Assembly (NCBI RefSeq): GCF_019468465.1
Contig: NZ_CP080519.1
Location: 2,495,001 to 2,559,000 of the forward strand
Length of the DNA stretch: 64,000 bases
Direction: 5' to 3'
Source: Amycolatopsis sp. DSM 110486
GTDB taxonomy: Bacteria > Actinomycetota > Actinomycetes > Mycobacteriales > Pseudonocardiaceae
Numbering within the stretch: the stretch's first letter is position 1; every line of letters starts with the position of its first letter. Positions 38,153 through 47,194 of the stretch are shown here, piece after piece. Both the position numbers and the translations under genes were made by a program. The notes beneath the pieces are model-generated. The model was not told where the DNA came from and ran no database searches. It worked only from the letters and a program-made list of their open reading frames with translations.

Positions 38153-39031
38153 TCACTCCCCGACCGCCCTGCGGTACGGGCTGGTCCCCGGCTCGTCGAG
38201 CTCCTCGAAGGCCGGGTCTTCGTCGTCCAGGTCGACCACGACAGCCTGGCGGCGGATGCGTGACATGGGCGACGGCTTGCGTTCCACGATGTCGCGGGGC
38301 GTCGGGGAGACGACCTCCAAGTCGTCGTCCTCCTCGGCGACCGGAGGCGCGACGGAGGCCGAAGCGGCAGGACGTTCAGTGCGGCGCGGCGCCGGAAGGG
38401 GCTCCCGCGCTTCTCGAGAGTCCCGGCCATCCCGCGCATCCCGGCCCTCCCGCGCATACCGCGCCATCCGCCGCTGCCGGATGTCGTCTTCGATGCGGAC
38501 CTGGCGGCGCAGGTAGGCGAGGTACCCGACCAGGATCACGTCGACCACGGCGTTGCCCCACCACACCACGGACATCGCGAAGCCCGCGAAGGCGGCCGAC
38601 GCGACGGCGAGGATAAGCAGGATCACCACGATCCGCTGGCGGAACGCGTACTTCGCCCGCGCGGCGATCTCCGCCGCTTCCGGGTCGAAGCCGCCGCGGC
38701 CGGGGCGGTAGCCGGGGCGCGAGCGGGCGGGCTCGTCGCGCACGTCGACGGCCGGCTGCGGCAGCGGCTCGGGTTCCGGTTCTTCCTCTTCGAGGTCGGA
38801 GTCGAGCTCCGCCTCGAGTTCGGCGAGGTCGTCCTCCACCGAAGGTTTCGCACTTTCGGACACGGCGAACTCCTCCTGTCCTTCATTGCGAGCTCCCCCG
38901 CTGCGCACGACACGCGCTGCGAGCGCGGACGACGGCGTCCGTGCCACCTGCTGGCGCTTGCGAGCCACCATGGGCACGAGAACGACGAGCCATGCCGCGG
39001 CGAGCGCCACGATGATCAGCGAGCTGGGCAT
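38153..39031 (-). CDS. sepX: Divisome membrane protein SepX/GlpR
   Basis: A 292-aa protein. An N-terminal membrane helix (MPSSLIIVALAAAWLVVLVPMVARKRQ) is the family hallmark, followed by an acidic disordered region (ELEAELDSDLEEEEPEPEPL), two central membrane helices (QRIVVILLILAVASAAFAGF and WWGNAVVDVILVGYLAYL) and a charged disordered C-terminus. SepX of Streptomyces and GlpR of mycobacteria are divisome proteins. The gene lies beside tRNA-Ala and points towards it. The 160 bp upstream hold its promoter region. Confidence 0.8.
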   Translation of the reverse strand: MPSSLIIVALAAAWLVVLVPMVARKRQQVARTPSSALAARVVRSGGARNEGQEEFAVSESAKPSVEDDLAELEAELDSDLEEEEPEPEPLPQPAVDVRDEPARSRPGYRPGRGGFDPEAAEIAARAKYAFRQRIVVILLILAVASAAFAGFAMSVVWWGNAVVDVILVGYLAYLRRQVRIEDDIRQRRMARYAREGRDARDGRDSREAREPLPAPRRTERPAASASVAPPVAEEDDDLEVVSPTPRDIVERKPSPMSRIRRQAVVVDLDDEDPAFEELDEPGTSPYRRAVGE

Positions 39032-39192
39032 CCCCCGTCACCTCCCCCGATCCTCTGCTGTAGTCACGCTAGCCACAACAGTCACACACGGGACGCAGAC
39101 TCGCCGGGCTCGATCACGAAATTGCCTCACCGGATTAGGTGAATCTCACAGTATGTGGTAACGCGTGATCGGAACCGGACCCGTAGTCACCA

Positions 39193-39852
39193 TCAGAGCA
39201 GGTCGGCGCGTCCCAGAGCCACGAGCCGGGAGACGAGGCCGTCGCCGATCTCCTCTTTCGTCACGGCGAAGCAGAGGTGGTCGCGCCAGGCGCCGGCGAC
39301 GTCGAGGTAGCGCTCGAAGAGGCCCTCCTGCCGGTAGCCGGCCTTGGTGAGGACGCGGATGCTCGCGTTGTTCTCCGGCCGCACGGTCGCCTCGAGCCGG
39401 TGCAGGCCGGACGCTTCGAAGGCGTGATCCGTCACGAGGGCGACAGCCGCTGTCGCGACCCCGCCGCGCACGATGTCCGACGACACCCAGTACCCGATCC
39501 AGGCCGATCGCAGCGAGGCGCGGATGACGTTACCCACCGTGATCTGGCCCGCGAACTTTCCGTCGACCGTGATCGTGAACGGCAGGCACTGCCCGCGCCG
39601 CGCGAGACCCCTCAGGGCCGCCCACTGCGAGGGCCACGACCAGAACGCGTTGCGGTCGGGCCACGGCCCGATCCCCGTCGGCTCCCACTGCTCGAGGTGG
39701 TCGCGGTCGCGCAGGCGGATGCGGCTCCACTCGCCGGCGTCGCGCAGCCGCACGGGCCGCACGCTGACGACCCCGGCCGCCACGCGCAGTCCGCCGAGCT
39801 TCGCGGGCCAGCCCGGGTGGCGGCTTTCGACCGGGTACGAGTACGAGCCCAC
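39193..39852 (-). CDS. RimJ/RimL-type GNAT acetyltransferase
   Basis: A 219-aa GNAT protein. VSVRPVRLRDAGEWSRIRLRDRDHLEQWEPTG is the typical RimJ/L start; ITVGNVIRASLRSAWIGYWVSSDIVRGGVATAAV forms the acetyl-CoA site; EATVRPENNASIRVLTKAGYRQEGLFERYL closes the fold. GTG 39852 overlaps the moeA stop (TAGTG). In M. tuberculosis a RimJ gene also follows galU and moeA1. It may acetylate a ribosomal or other N-terminus. Confidence 0.82.
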   Translation of the reverse strand: MGSYSYPVESRHPGWPAKLGGLRVAAGVVSVRPVRLRDAGEWSRIRLRDRDHLEQWEPTGIGPWPDRNAFWSWPSQWAALRGLARRGQCLPFTITVDGKFAGQITVGNVIRASLRSAWIGYWVSSDIVRGGVATAAVALVTDHAFEASGLHRLEATVRPENNASIRVLTKAGYRQEGLFERYLDVAGAWRDHLCFAVTKEEIGDGLVSRLVALGRADLL

Positions 39853-41135
39853 TACGCCCGCTGCGCGAGGAACGTGACCTTCACCTGTTCGCCCGCCGCG
39901 ACCTCGGTGAGGTCCTCGTCCACCGTGATCAGGCAGTTCGCCTCCGCCAGCGACGCCAGCAGGTGCGCGCCCGACGTGCCGAGCGGCTGCACGAGGTACT
40001 CGCCGTTGGCTTCGTCGCGCAGCAGCTGGCCACGTAGGTAGCCGCGGCGGCCCTTCGTCGACGTGATCGGCGACAGCAGCCGTGCGCCGACGATCCGCCG
40101 GTGCGGGTTGCGCGTGCCGCGCGCGGCGCGGATCAGCGGCCTGACCAGGACCTCGAACACCACCAGGGCGCTCATCGGGTTGCCGGGGATGAGGAACGTC
40201 GGCACGGAGTCCGGGCCGAGGCGTCCGAAGCCCTGCACCGAGCCCGGGTGCATCCCCACTCGTGTCATGTCGATGTGGCCGAGGTCGGACAACGCGGCGT
40301 GCACCTCGTCGCCGGAAGCGCCGCCGGCGCCGCCCGCGACCACCACGATCTCCGACATCAGCAGCCGGCCCTCGACGATCTCGCGCAGCCGCTTCGGGTC
40401 GCTCGGCACGATGCCGACGCGGCTCACCTCGGCGCCGGCGTCGCGCGCGGCCGCGGCCAGCGCGTAGGAGTTGACGTCGTAGACCTGGCCGGTCGAGGGC
40501 GTGCGGTCGACGTCCACGAGCTCGTCGCCCACGGACACGATCGACACGCGCGGCCGCGGGTAGACCAGCACCTTCGCGCGCCCGACGGCGGCCAGCAGGC
40601 CCACCTGCGCGGACCCGATGGTGTCGCCCTTGCGCACGGCGACGTCGCCGATCTGCACGTCTTCGCCCGCGCGGCGCACGTACGCGGCGGAAGGCACCGA
40701 CTTGTGCACGGTGAGCTTGGCCTGGTGCCCGTCGGTGTACGCGGTGGGCACGACGGCGTCGGCGAGCGTCGGCAACGGTGCGCCGGTGTCCACGCGCACC
40801 GCCTGCCCCGGCTGCAGCCGCCGCGGCTGGCGGGACCCGGCCTGGATCTCGCCGACCACCGGCAGCTGCACCGGCTCCTCGCCGGCGGCGCGGACGTCGA
40901 CGCTGCGCACCGCGTAACCGTCCACGGCGGCCTGGTCGAAGCCGGGCAGGGCGTGCTCGGCGACCACCTCCTCCGCGCACAGCAGGCCCTGCGCCTCGGA
41001 GATCGCCACGCGGACCGGCCGCGGCCGGACGGCGGCGTCCAGCGTCAGCGCGATCTGCGCATCGACAGAGCGCAGCTCCGCCTCCGCGGGTTCCGGGGCC
41101 TCTTCGGCCGGGGCAGCGTCGAGGGAGTCCGTCAT
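39852..41135 (-). CDS. moeA: Molybdopterin molybdenumtransferase MoeA
   Basis: A 427-aa MoeA that inserts molybdate into adenylylated molybdopterin. It shows LPGFDQAAVDGYAVRSVDV (MoeA domain start), RRAGEDVQIGDVAVRKGDTI, the MoCF-binding subdomain with VVVAGGAGGASGDEV, and PTFLIPGNPMSALVVFEVLVRPLI with the PGNP motif; a C-terminal domain IV ends it. ATG 41135 overlaps the galU stop (ATGA). Supplies cofactor for the molybdoenzyme encoded at 52479. Confidence 0.9.
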   Translation of the reverse strand: MTDSLDAAPAEEAPEPAEAELRSVDAQIALTLDAAVRPRPVRVAISEAQGLLCAEEVVAEHALPGFDQAAVDGYAVRSVDVRAAGEEPVQLPVVGEIQAGSRQPRRLQPGQAVRVDTGAPLPTLADAVVPTAYTDGHQAKLTVHKSVPSAAYVRRAGEDVQIGDVAVRKGDTIGSAQVGLLAAVGRAKVLVYPRPRVSIVSVGDELVDVDRTPSTGQVYDVNSYALAAAARDAGAEVSRVGIVPSDPKRLREIVEGRLLMSEIVVVAGGAGGASGDEVHAALSDLGHIDMTRVGMHPGSVQGFGRLGPDSVPTFLIPGNPMSALVVFEVLVRPLIRAARGTRNPHRRIVGARLLSPITSTKGRRGYLRGQLLRDEANGEYLVQPLGTSGAHLLASLAEANCLITVDEDLTEVAAGEQVKVTFLAQRA

Positions 41136-42037
41136 GGGCGTTCGGTCCCGATCCGTTCGGTCAGCCACGTCCGTAACGATGGCCCGTATTCGGGCGTTTC
41201 AAGCGCGAAATCGACGGCGGCGCGCAGGAAACCACCCGGATTCCCCAGGTCGTGTCGTCCGCCGCGGTGCACGACCACGTGAACGGGGTGGCCTTCCTTG
41301 ATCAGCAGCGCCACGGCGTCGGTCAGCTGGAGCTCGCCGCCGGAGCCCGGCTCGATCCGGCGCAGCGCGTCGAAGATCGCCCGGTCGAGCAGGTAACGCC
41401 CGGCCGCCGCGTAGGTCGACGGCGCGTCTTCCGGCCGCGGCTTCTCGACCATGCCGTGAACCTGCTTCACGTCCGGGTCACCGGTGTCGGAGACGTCGAA
41501 CACGCCGTAGGGCGAGATCTGCTCCTTGGGGATGTCGAACGCGCAGAGCACGCTGCCGCCGTACTGCGCGCGCACGGCCGACATGCGGTCGAGGACACCG
41601 GTGGGCAGCACGAGGTCGTCGGGCAGCAGCACGGCGACGGCCTCGTCCTCGTCGGTCAGGTTCGGCTCGGCCTGCGCGACGGCGTGGCCCAGCCCCAGGG
41701 CCTGCTCCTGGATGGCGACCTCGACGTCGAGCAGCTCCGTGCCGCGGCGCACCTTCTCGAGCAGCTCGGTCTTGCCCTTGGCCTCGAGCGTCTTCTCCAG
41801 CTCGGGCTGCGCCTCGAAGTACTTGACCACGGCGTCCTTGCCGGGCGAGGTCACGATCACCAGGCGTTTCGCCCCCGCGGCCGCGGCTTCGCTCGCGACG
41901 AGCTCGATCCCCGGTGTGTCGACCACGGGCAGCAGCTCTTTCGGCACCGCCTTCGTGGCCGGCAGGAACCGGGTCCCGAGTCCGGCCGCAGGCACGATGG
42001 CTGTTCTGAACGTCTGGGAGGTTGAGGCGCCCGTCAT
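41132..42037 (-). CDS. galU: UTP-glucose-1-phosphate uridylyltransferase
   Basis: A 301-aa GalU. The nucleotide-binding signature AAGLGTRFLPATKAVPKELLPV is at the N-terminus, VAVLLPDDLV carries a metal/nucleotide-binding Asp, and KPRPEDAPSTYAAAGRYLL with GGELQLTDAV are family segments. It makes UDP-glucose for envelope polysaccharides and, with galT, connects galactose metabolism. ATG 42037 is chosen; a longer reading to 42085 would overlap the divergent cyclo-ligase. Confidence 0.93.
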   Translation of the reverse strand: MTGASTSQTFRTAIVPAAGLGTRFLPATKAVPKELLPVVDTPGIELVASEAAAAGAKRLVIVTSPGKDAVVKYFEAQPELEKTLEAKGKTELLEKVRRGTELLDVEVAIQEQALGLGHAVAQAEPNLTDEDEAVAVLLPDDLVLPTGVLDRMSAVRAQYGGSVLCAFDIPKEQISPYGVFDVSDTGDPDVKQVHGMVEKPRPEDAPSTYAAAGRYLLDRAIFDALRRIEPGSGGELQLTDAVALLIKEGHPVHVVVHRGGRHDLGNPGGFLRAAVDFALETPEYGPSLRTWLTERIGTERP

Positions 42038-42061
42038 GGGCGCAAAGCCTAACGTGGTCGC

Positions 42062-42655
42062 ATGCTGGCACCGGGCAATGAGCACCTGAGCAAGGCGGAG
42101 TGGCGTGCGCGAGTTCTTCAGGCGCGCGCCTCAGTGAGCCCTTCGGAGCACGCGGCGGAGGCCGAGGCGCTGGCTTCCGCAGCCGCTTCGGTGGCGGCGG
42201 GGACCGTGTGCGCGTACGTGCCGTTCGACACCGAGCCGGGGTCCGTTTCGCTGCTCAACGCCCTGGTCAAGGCGGGTTCACGCGTATTGCTGCCGGTGAT
42301 CCCGGACGTCGTCGGACCGCTGGATTGGGCCGTCTACACGGACGAGTCGACGCTCGTGCCCGGCCGGCTGCGCGGCATTCTCGAGCCCTCGGGGCCGAGG
42401 TTGGGGGTCGACGCCGTGTCGGAGGCCGATGTGGTGCTCGTGCCCGCGCTCGCCGTGGACCGCCGCGGGGTGCGGCTCGGACGTGGCGCTGGTCACTATG
42501 ACCGGTCGCTCACTTCGGGCGACGCGGACCGGTTCGCCGTGGTCCGGGCCGAGGAGCTGGTGGATTCGCTCCCAGGTGAGGCCCACGATGTCCCGATGAC
42601 CGGGGCACTGACCCCCGCCGGCCTGGTTCGGTTGCCCGCTCCCACAGTGATGTGA
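42062..42655 (+). CDS. 5-formyltetrahydrofolate cyclo-ligase
   Basis: A 197-aa protein. N-terminal KAEWRARVLQARASV binds ATP phosphate; the diagnostic VRLGRGAGHYDRSL corresponds to GxGxGYYDR, with His in place of the first Tyr. It converts 5-formyl-THF to 5,10-methenyl-THF. ATG 42062 lies 6 bp after TAACGT, a probable -10, so the mRNA looks leaderless. It is divergent from galU, as in M. tuberculosis (Rv0992c/Rv0993). Confidence 0.88.
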   Translation: MLAPGNEHLSKAEWRARVLQARASVSPSEHAAEAEALASAAASVAAGTVCAYVPFDTEPGSVSLLNALVKAGSRVLLPVIPDVVGPLDWAVYTDESTLVPGRLRGILEPSGPRLGVDAVSEADVVLVPALAVDRRGVRLGRGAGHYDRSLTSGDADRFAVVRAEELVDSLPGEAHDVPMTGALTPAGLVRLPAPTVM

Positions 42656-42745
42656 GCCAGGGGGAATTGCGCACGGGGAATGCCGTCCAGCACAATTGGG
42701 TTGGCACTCTTGTCTCACGAGTGCCAGTTGCATGAAGGAGCTCCA

Positions 42746-43054
42746 GTGCCCACGTACCAGTACGCCTGCAAGGAATGCGACCACCGCTTCGAGGCGGTGC
42801 AGTCCTTTTCCGACGCCAGCCTGACCGTCTGCCCCCAGTGCTCCGGTCCGTTGCGCAAGGTCTTCAGCTCGGTCGGCGTGGTCTTCAAGGGCAGCGGGTT
42901 CTACCGCACCGACTCGCGCGACGCGTCGAAGTCCTCGACCACGGCCGCCACCCCGGCGAAGTCCGAGACCAAGACGGAGACCAAGAGCGAGTCGAAGACT
43001 GACTCTTCATCGTCCTCCTCGACCACGACGAAAACGGCTTCGACCTCCTCCTGA
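42746..43054 (+). CDS. FmdB-type zinc-ribbon protein, Ruc-like chaperone
   Basis: A 102-aa protein. The FmdB zinc ribbon fills the N-terminus (PTYQYACKECDHRF ... LTVCPQCSG, two CxxC pairs), followed by FKGSGFYRTDSR and a Ser/Thr/Lys-rich disordered tail. M. tuberculosis Rv0991c (Ruc), a redox-activated chaperone, has the same layout and sits in the same place after the cyclo-ligase gene; an equivalent role is inferred. GTG 42746 follows GAAGGAG. Confidence 0.82.
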   Translation: MPTYQYACKECDHRFEAVQSFSDASLTVCPQCSGPLRKVFSSVGVVFKGSGFYRTDSRDASKSSTTAATPAKSETKTETKSESKTDSSSSSSTTTKTASTSS

Positions 43055-43183
43055 CCCCGGAGTTATCCACAAGGGGGTAGTTGTCCACAGGTCGCGGAAG
43101 TTCCTCTTTCCGCTGGTCACCACCGTCCCTAACGTCGGTTTCGTGCAGCACCGCGCCGCACGGGAACCGACGAGGGGACGACC

Positions 43184-43831
43184 GTGGACACCTTGCTCAA
43201 CCGCCTGACCGATCTGCACTTGCTGCGCGGCAGGCGTGCCCGGCTGCTTCGCCGGTTCCTGGCCGCGGCCTTGCTGCTGGTCGGCTTGCTCGTCCTTCTG
43301 CACCCAGCCTCCGCCCGTGGTGCACCTTCCACCGCCACCGTCGTGCCCGCGCGGGATCTGCCCGCGGGCTCAGTGCTGCGCGCCACCGACCTCCGGCTGG
43401 CCGACCTTCCCGACGACGTCCGGCCGGCCGGCGCGCTCGGTGACGTCAGTGCGGCTGTGGGCAGGCTGCTGTCCGGCGCCGCCCGTGCGGGTGAGCCGCT
43501 CACGGACGTCCGCCTGCTGGGAACGACTCTCCCCGCCAAGGGGGAATCCGGCACGGTCACGGTCGCCGTCCGGCTCGCCGACGCGGGCGTGGCGGAGCTG
43601 CTGCGGCCGGGTCAGCACGTGGACGTCGTGGCGGCTCCCGATGCCACGCACACCGCCGCTGAGCTGGTGAAGGACGCCACGGTGGTCACCGTGCACCGTC
43701 CCGAAGGCGGGGGCCAGGGGGTGATCGCACCCGACAAAGGCCCGTTGGTGCTCCTCGCGCTCCCTGTGAACGTTGCCACCGAGGTCGCTGCGACGTCGCT
43801 GGAACGACCGGTTACGGTTACTCTCCGCTAA
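43184..43831 (+). CDS. SAF-domain membrane protein, CpaB/RcpC-like
   Basis: A 215-aa protein. Basic N-terminus, then a membrane anchor (RRFLAAALLLVGLLVLLHPA), then a SAF domain (TATVVPARDLPAGSVLRATDLRLADLP ... GRLLSGAARAGEPLTDVRLLG) of the kind in CpaB, the Flp pilus periplasmic protein, and an RcpC-like C-terminal half (VTVAVRLADAGVAELLRPGQHVDVVAAP). No other pilus genes are in view. GTG 43184 is the first start of the frame. Confidence 0.78.
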   Translation: MDTLLNRLTDLHLLRGRRARLLRRFLAAALLLVGLLVLLHPASARGAPSTATVVPARDLPAGSVLRATDLRLADLPDDVRPAGALGDVSAAVGRLLSGAARAGEPLTDVRLLGTTLPAKGESGTVTVAVRLADAGVAELLRPGQHVDVVAAPDATHTAAELVKDATVVTVHRPEGGGQGVIAPDKGPLVLLALPVNVATEVAATSLERPVTVTLR

Positions 43832-43889
43832 CCCGTCCCTGTTCCGATGGGCGACGGCACCCCCAACTGAACCTCTCGAGGAGTGGCAC

Positions 43890-44297
43890 ATGCTGAAGGG
43901 CTTCAAAGACTTCCTGATGCGCGGAAACGTCGTGGACCTCGCGGTCGCGGTCGTGATCGGCGCCGCGTTCACCGCGATCGTCACCGCGTTCACCACGGGT
44001 CTGATCAAGCCACTGATCAACGCGATCGGGGGCAGCGACGCCGCTCAGGGCCTCGGCTTCTACATCTTCGAGTCGAACAAGGGCACGTTCCTGGACTTCG
44101 GCTCGGTGATCAACGCGGCGATCAACTTCGTGATCGTCGCCGCGATCGTGTACTTCCTGTTCGTGCTGCCCGTGAAGCACCTTCAGGAGCGTCGCAAGCG
44201 CGGTCAGGAGCCGGGTCCGTCGGAGCCCACCGACGTCGAACTGCTCAAGGAGATCCGTGACCTGCTGCGTGAGCAGGCCACCAAGTCGGACGTCTGA
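43890..44297 (+). CDS. mscL: Large-conductance mechanosensitive channel MscL
   Basis: A 135-aa MscL. The N-terminal amphipathic helix and TM1 read MLKGFKDFLMRGNVVDLAVAVVIGAAFTAIVTAF, the loop is about 40 residues, TM2 is INAAINFVIVAAIVYFLFVLPV, and a charged C-terminal helix follows (VELLKEIRDLLREQ). It opens on membrane tension to release solutes. GAGGAG precedes ATG 43890. Confidence 0.95.
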   Translation: MLKGFKDFLMRGNVVDLAVAVVIGAAFTAIVTAFTTGLIKPLINAIGGSDAAQGLGFYIFESNKGTFLDFGSVINAAINFVIVAAIVYFLFVLPVKHLQERRKRGQEPGPSEPTDVELLKEIRDLLREQATKSDV

Positions 44298-44300
44298 GGG

Positions 44301-44468
44301 TCAGCGGTCGTGGTGCGGCGGCCGGTTCTCCAGGTACCAGGAGTCCGGGGTGTCCCCGCTCAGGCCTCGCTCGTCCGAGGTGGTCTCGGGCAGCACGTCA
44401 CCGAAGATCTCATCGACTCGGCGGCGCTCGGCCGCGGTGTCGGGGGGGCGGGGTTCTTCACGTGGCAT
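44301..44468 (-). CDS. Conserved small protein (55 aa)
   Basis: Reads MPREEPRPPDTAAERRRVDEIFGDVLPETTSDER and ends SWYLENRPPHHDR, a pattern I associate with small actinobacterial proteins of unknown role. Convergent with mscL, stop codons 3 bp apart. ATG 44468 is chosen; an upstream start at 44498 would add ten residues. Charged, no membrane segment. Confidence 0.5.
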   Translation of the reverse strand: MPREEPRPPDTAAERRRVDEIFGDVLPETTSDERGLSGDTPDSWYLENRPPHHDR

Positions 44469-44568
44469 GACCCCATCGTCCCACCCGCTGTTTGACAACT
44501 GCAGAGAGACGCGAATCGCCTGGCCCTCGGGGTGACGGGCCAGGCGCGGCGGCCGATGCGAGAGGGGT

Positions 44569-45069
44569 TCAGACCTCGTCGAGGCCGGAGAGCTCGTCGA
44601 TCACGTGCGGCACGAGCGACGACAGGGTCGCCATGCCGTCGCGCACCGCAGCGCGCGAGCCGGCGAGGTTGACCACCAGCGTGCTGCCCGAGACACCCGC
44701 GAGGCCCCGGGAGATGCCGGCGTCGACCGCGCCCGCGGCGAGGCCTGATGCGCGCAGCGCCTCCCCGATGCCCGGGATCGGCCGGTCGAGCACGCCGGCC
44801 GTGGCGTCGGGCGTGCGGTCGCGCGGCGACACGCCGGTGCCGCCGACGGTGATCACGAGGTCGGCACCGCCGATCACGGCGGTGTTGAGCGCGTTGCGGA
44901 TGCCGGCGGTCTCGGCCTCGACCACCACGACGCCGTCGACGATGAAGCCGGCCTCTTCGAGCAGCTCGGTGACGAGCGGTCCGGTGTTGTCCTCGTGCTC
45001 CCCGTGGGCGACCCGGTCGTCCACGATCACCACGAGGGCCCGGCCCAGCCGCTGTGCGCTCCGTTCCAT
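44569..45069 (-). CDS. moaB: Molybdenum cofactor biosynthesis protein MoaB/MogA family
   Basis: A 166-aa protein. The MoCF-binding signature VITVGGTGVSPRDRTPDATAGVL is clear and GISRGLAGVSGSTLVVNLAGSRAAV closes the domain. It adenylylates molybdopterin before MoeA acts. A moaB gene next to mscL matches the mycobacterial moaB2-mscL order. It is the third Moco-related gene in this region, with moeA and the oxidoreductase. Confidence 0.9.
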   Translation of the reverse strand: MERSAQRLGRALVVIVDDRVAHGEHEDNTGPLVTELLEEAGFIVDGVVVVEAETAGIRNALNTAVIGGADLVITVGGTGVSPRDRTPDATAGVLDRPIPGIGEALRASGLAAGAVDAGISRGLAGVSGSTLVVNLAGSRAAVRDGMATLSSLVPHVIDELSGLDEV

Positions 45070-45191
45070 GCCGACACCGTATCCGGTGAGGGCACCCGCC
45101 CGCCGCCGTGGGCGGGTGATTCCTGACGATTCGGTGACGTGGTCCGGCAGGAACGGGCGTGGTCCGGTCCGCGCGCCCTAGCCTCGGCGGG

Positions 45192-46253
45192 GTGCGAGTA
45201 CTGATCACCGGTGGAGCCGGGTTCATCGGGTCCCACGTCGCGGACCGATTGGCCGACGCGGGCGACGAGGTCGTGGTGCTGGACACCCTCCTGCCCACCG
45301 CGCACGGCACGGCCACGCCGCCGGAGTACACGGGCCGCCACCTGTTCGTGCGCGGCGACGTCACGGACCCCGACGAGGTCGCCGAGCTGCTTGTCGGCGT
45401 CGACGCGGTGTGCCACCAGGCGGCCGTCGTCGGGCACGGCGTGGATCCGTCGGACGCGCCGTCGTACGCGCTGAACAACGACTACGGCACGGCGGTGCTG
45501 CTCGCCGGGATGCACGCGGCCGGCGTCCGCAAGCTCGTGCTGGCCTCGTCGATGGTGGTCTACGGCGAGGGCCGCTACTCGTGCCCGCGCCACGGGATCG
45601 TGCCGCCTTCGCCACGGCGGAAGTCCGATGTGGACGCCGGACGGTTCGAGCCCACGTGCGGCGACTGTGGCGTGGAGCTGCACTGGCAACTTGTGCCCGA
45701 AGGTGCACCACTTCTGCCCAGGAGTACTTACGCCGCAACGAAACTGGCGCAGGAGCACCTCGCCGGCGCGTGGGCGCGGCAGACAGGCGGCACGGTGTGG
45801 GCGTTGCGCTACCACAACGTATACGGCCCGCGGATGCCGCAGAACACGCCGTACGCTGGGGTGGCGTCGCTGTTCCGTTCGTCGCTCGAGCGCGGTGAGG
45901 CGCCGACCGTGCTGGAGGACGGGCGGCAGCAACGGGATTTCGTCCACGTCCACGACGTCGCCCGCATCAACGCCTTGGCGTTGCACGCTGAAGGGCCGAG
46001 CGGAGACATCACGCCGCTCAACGTCTGCTCGGGTGATCCGCACACCGTCGGCGACCTCGCGCGGGAACTTGCGCGTGCGTACGGCGGGCCAGAGCCGCGG
46101 ATCGTCGGCGGTGCGCGGCCCGCGGACGTCCGGCACGTGGTCGCCGATCCCGCTCTGGCCAGGAAATTGCTGGGGTTCACGGCGGAAACGACGTTCGAGG
46201 ACGGCATCACCTCGTTCGCCACGGCGGAGTTGCGCGCGCCCGTCGGCGCTTGA
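45192..46253 (+). CDS. NAD-dependent epimerase, dTDP-L-rhamnose 4-epimerase-like
   Basis: A 353-aa extended SDR. NAD loop TGGAGFIGSH near the start, SSMVVYGEG with the catalytic Ser, STYAATKLAQEHL with YxxxK, and RDFVHVHDVA. Between Ser and Tyr is an insertion with YSCPRHG ... CGDCGVELHW, four Cys likely to bind zinc, as in dTDP-L-rhamnose 4-epimerase-type proteins. GTG 45192 sits 6 bp after TAGCCT, suggesting a leaderless mRNA. It is divergent from moaB. Confidence 0.78.
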   Translation: MRVLITGGAGFIGSHVADRLADAGDEVVVLDTLLPTAHGTATPPEYTGRHLFVRGDVTDPDEVAELLVGVDAVCHQAAVVGHGVDPSDAPSYALNNDYGTAVLLAGMHAAGVRKLVLASSMVVYGEGRYSCPRHGIVPPSPRRKSDVDAGRFEPTCGDCGVELHWQLVPEGAPLLPRSTYAATKLAQEHLAGAWARQTGGTVWALRYHNVYGPRMPQNTPYAGVASLFRSSLERGEAPTVLEDGRQQRDFVHVHDVARINALALHAEGPSGDITPLNVCSGDPHTVGDLARELARAYGGPEPRIVGGARPADVRHVVADPALARKLLGFTAETTFEDGITSFATAELRAPVGA

Positions 46254-46278
46254 GACCCGCTTGAGACGAAGGTCACTT

Positions 46279-46296
46279 CCCGGAATTATTTCCGGG
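46279..46296. promoter_or_regulatory. Inverted repeat before the MBL-hydrolase gene
   Basis: CCCGGAAttatTTCCGGG, perfect 7-bp arms with a 4-bp spacer, lies 23 bp before ATG 46319 and after the epimerase stop. It may be an operator or a short terminator. Confidence 0.35.
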
Positions 46297-46318
46297 CGCA
46301 GTGATCTTGGTCGTGTGC

Positions 46319-47155
46319 ATGCGGTCCATCGAGGTGGGGAACATCGAGATCCATGCGCTGGCCGACGGCCGGATCCGGCTGCCGGCGCCGTTCTTCCCGG
46401 GACTCGACGCGGGGAGACATCCCGGCGCGTTCGCGGAAGACGGCACCGTCCACGTGCCCACGGGCGCGTTCCTCGTGCGCGGCAACGGCCGGACGATCCT
46501 CGTCGACGCGGGGCTCGGCCCGCGTGAGATCGAGTTCCCGGAGGGCCTGCGGCCCGACGACGGCGACATGGGCGCGGGCGGCGGCCTGCCCATCGCGCTC
46601 GCCGAGGCCGGGTGCTCGCCAGCCGACATCGACACGGTTCTGTTGACGCACTTGCATTCCGACCACGTCGGTTGGCTGGCTCCGCAGGGGAAGCCGTACT
46701 TCCCGAACGCCACGGTGCTCTACGGCGCGCAGGACTGGGCCGCGCTCGTCGAGCCGGTCGGGCGCCACGACTGGACGCGGATCGGCCTGGAAACCGTGCG
46801 CAGCCACGGACATCTGCGTGCCTTGAACGGGGACGCGGAGATCGCGCCGGGCGTCACCGCGCGGCACGCGCCCGGGCACACTCCGGGTCACTACGTCGTG
46901 GACATCACCGCGGACGACCGTCGCGTGGTGCTGCTCGGCGATGTGCTTCACACGCCGGCGCAGCTGGTCGACTCGAACATCCGGTTCATCAGCGACAGCG
47001 ATCCGTCGCTCGCGCTGCTCACGCGCCAGCAGTGGCTGCGCCAGGTCGCGGGCACCGACACGATCGTCGCGCCCGCGCACTTCCCGGGGATGCAGTTCTT
47101 CCGCGTGACCGCGGACCGGGTGGCGGAGCCGGTGGAGGCGGTCACCGTCGGCTGA
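46319..47155 (+). CDS. Metallo-beta-lactamase-fold hydrolase
   Basis: A 278-aa MBL protein. The zinc motif TVLLTHLHSDHVGWL (HxHxDH) is followed by RHAPGHTPGHYVV and LLGDVLHTP, supplying the remaining His and Asp ligands; a late His is in VAPAHFPG. Many members are lactonases or esterases. The resemblance to quorum-quenching-type lactonases is general and does not fix the substrate. It converges with the two-component operon. Confidence 0.82.
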   Translation: MRSIEVGNIEIHALADGRIRLPAPFFPGLDAGRHPGAFAEDGTVHVPTGAFLVRGNGRTILVDAGLGPREIEFPEGLRPDDGDMGAGGGLPIALAEAGCSPADIDTVLLTHLHSDHVGWLAPQGKPYFPNATVLYGAQDWAALVEPVGRHDWTRIGLETVRSHGHLRALNGDAEIAPGVTARHAPGHTPGHYVVDITADDRRVVLLGDVLHTPAQLVDSNIRFISDSDPSLALLTRQQWLRQVAGTDTIVAPAHFPGMQFFRVTADRVAEPVEAVTVG

Positions 47156-47194
47156 CCGCGTCCGTCCACTGTGGTCGGTCGTGCGATGGATCGG

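Noticed and set aside
39193..40980. 595-codon minus ORF through moeA and the acetyltransferase
   Set aside because: Only the last 219 codons are real (RimJ-like); the rest is the out-of-frame shadow of moeA.
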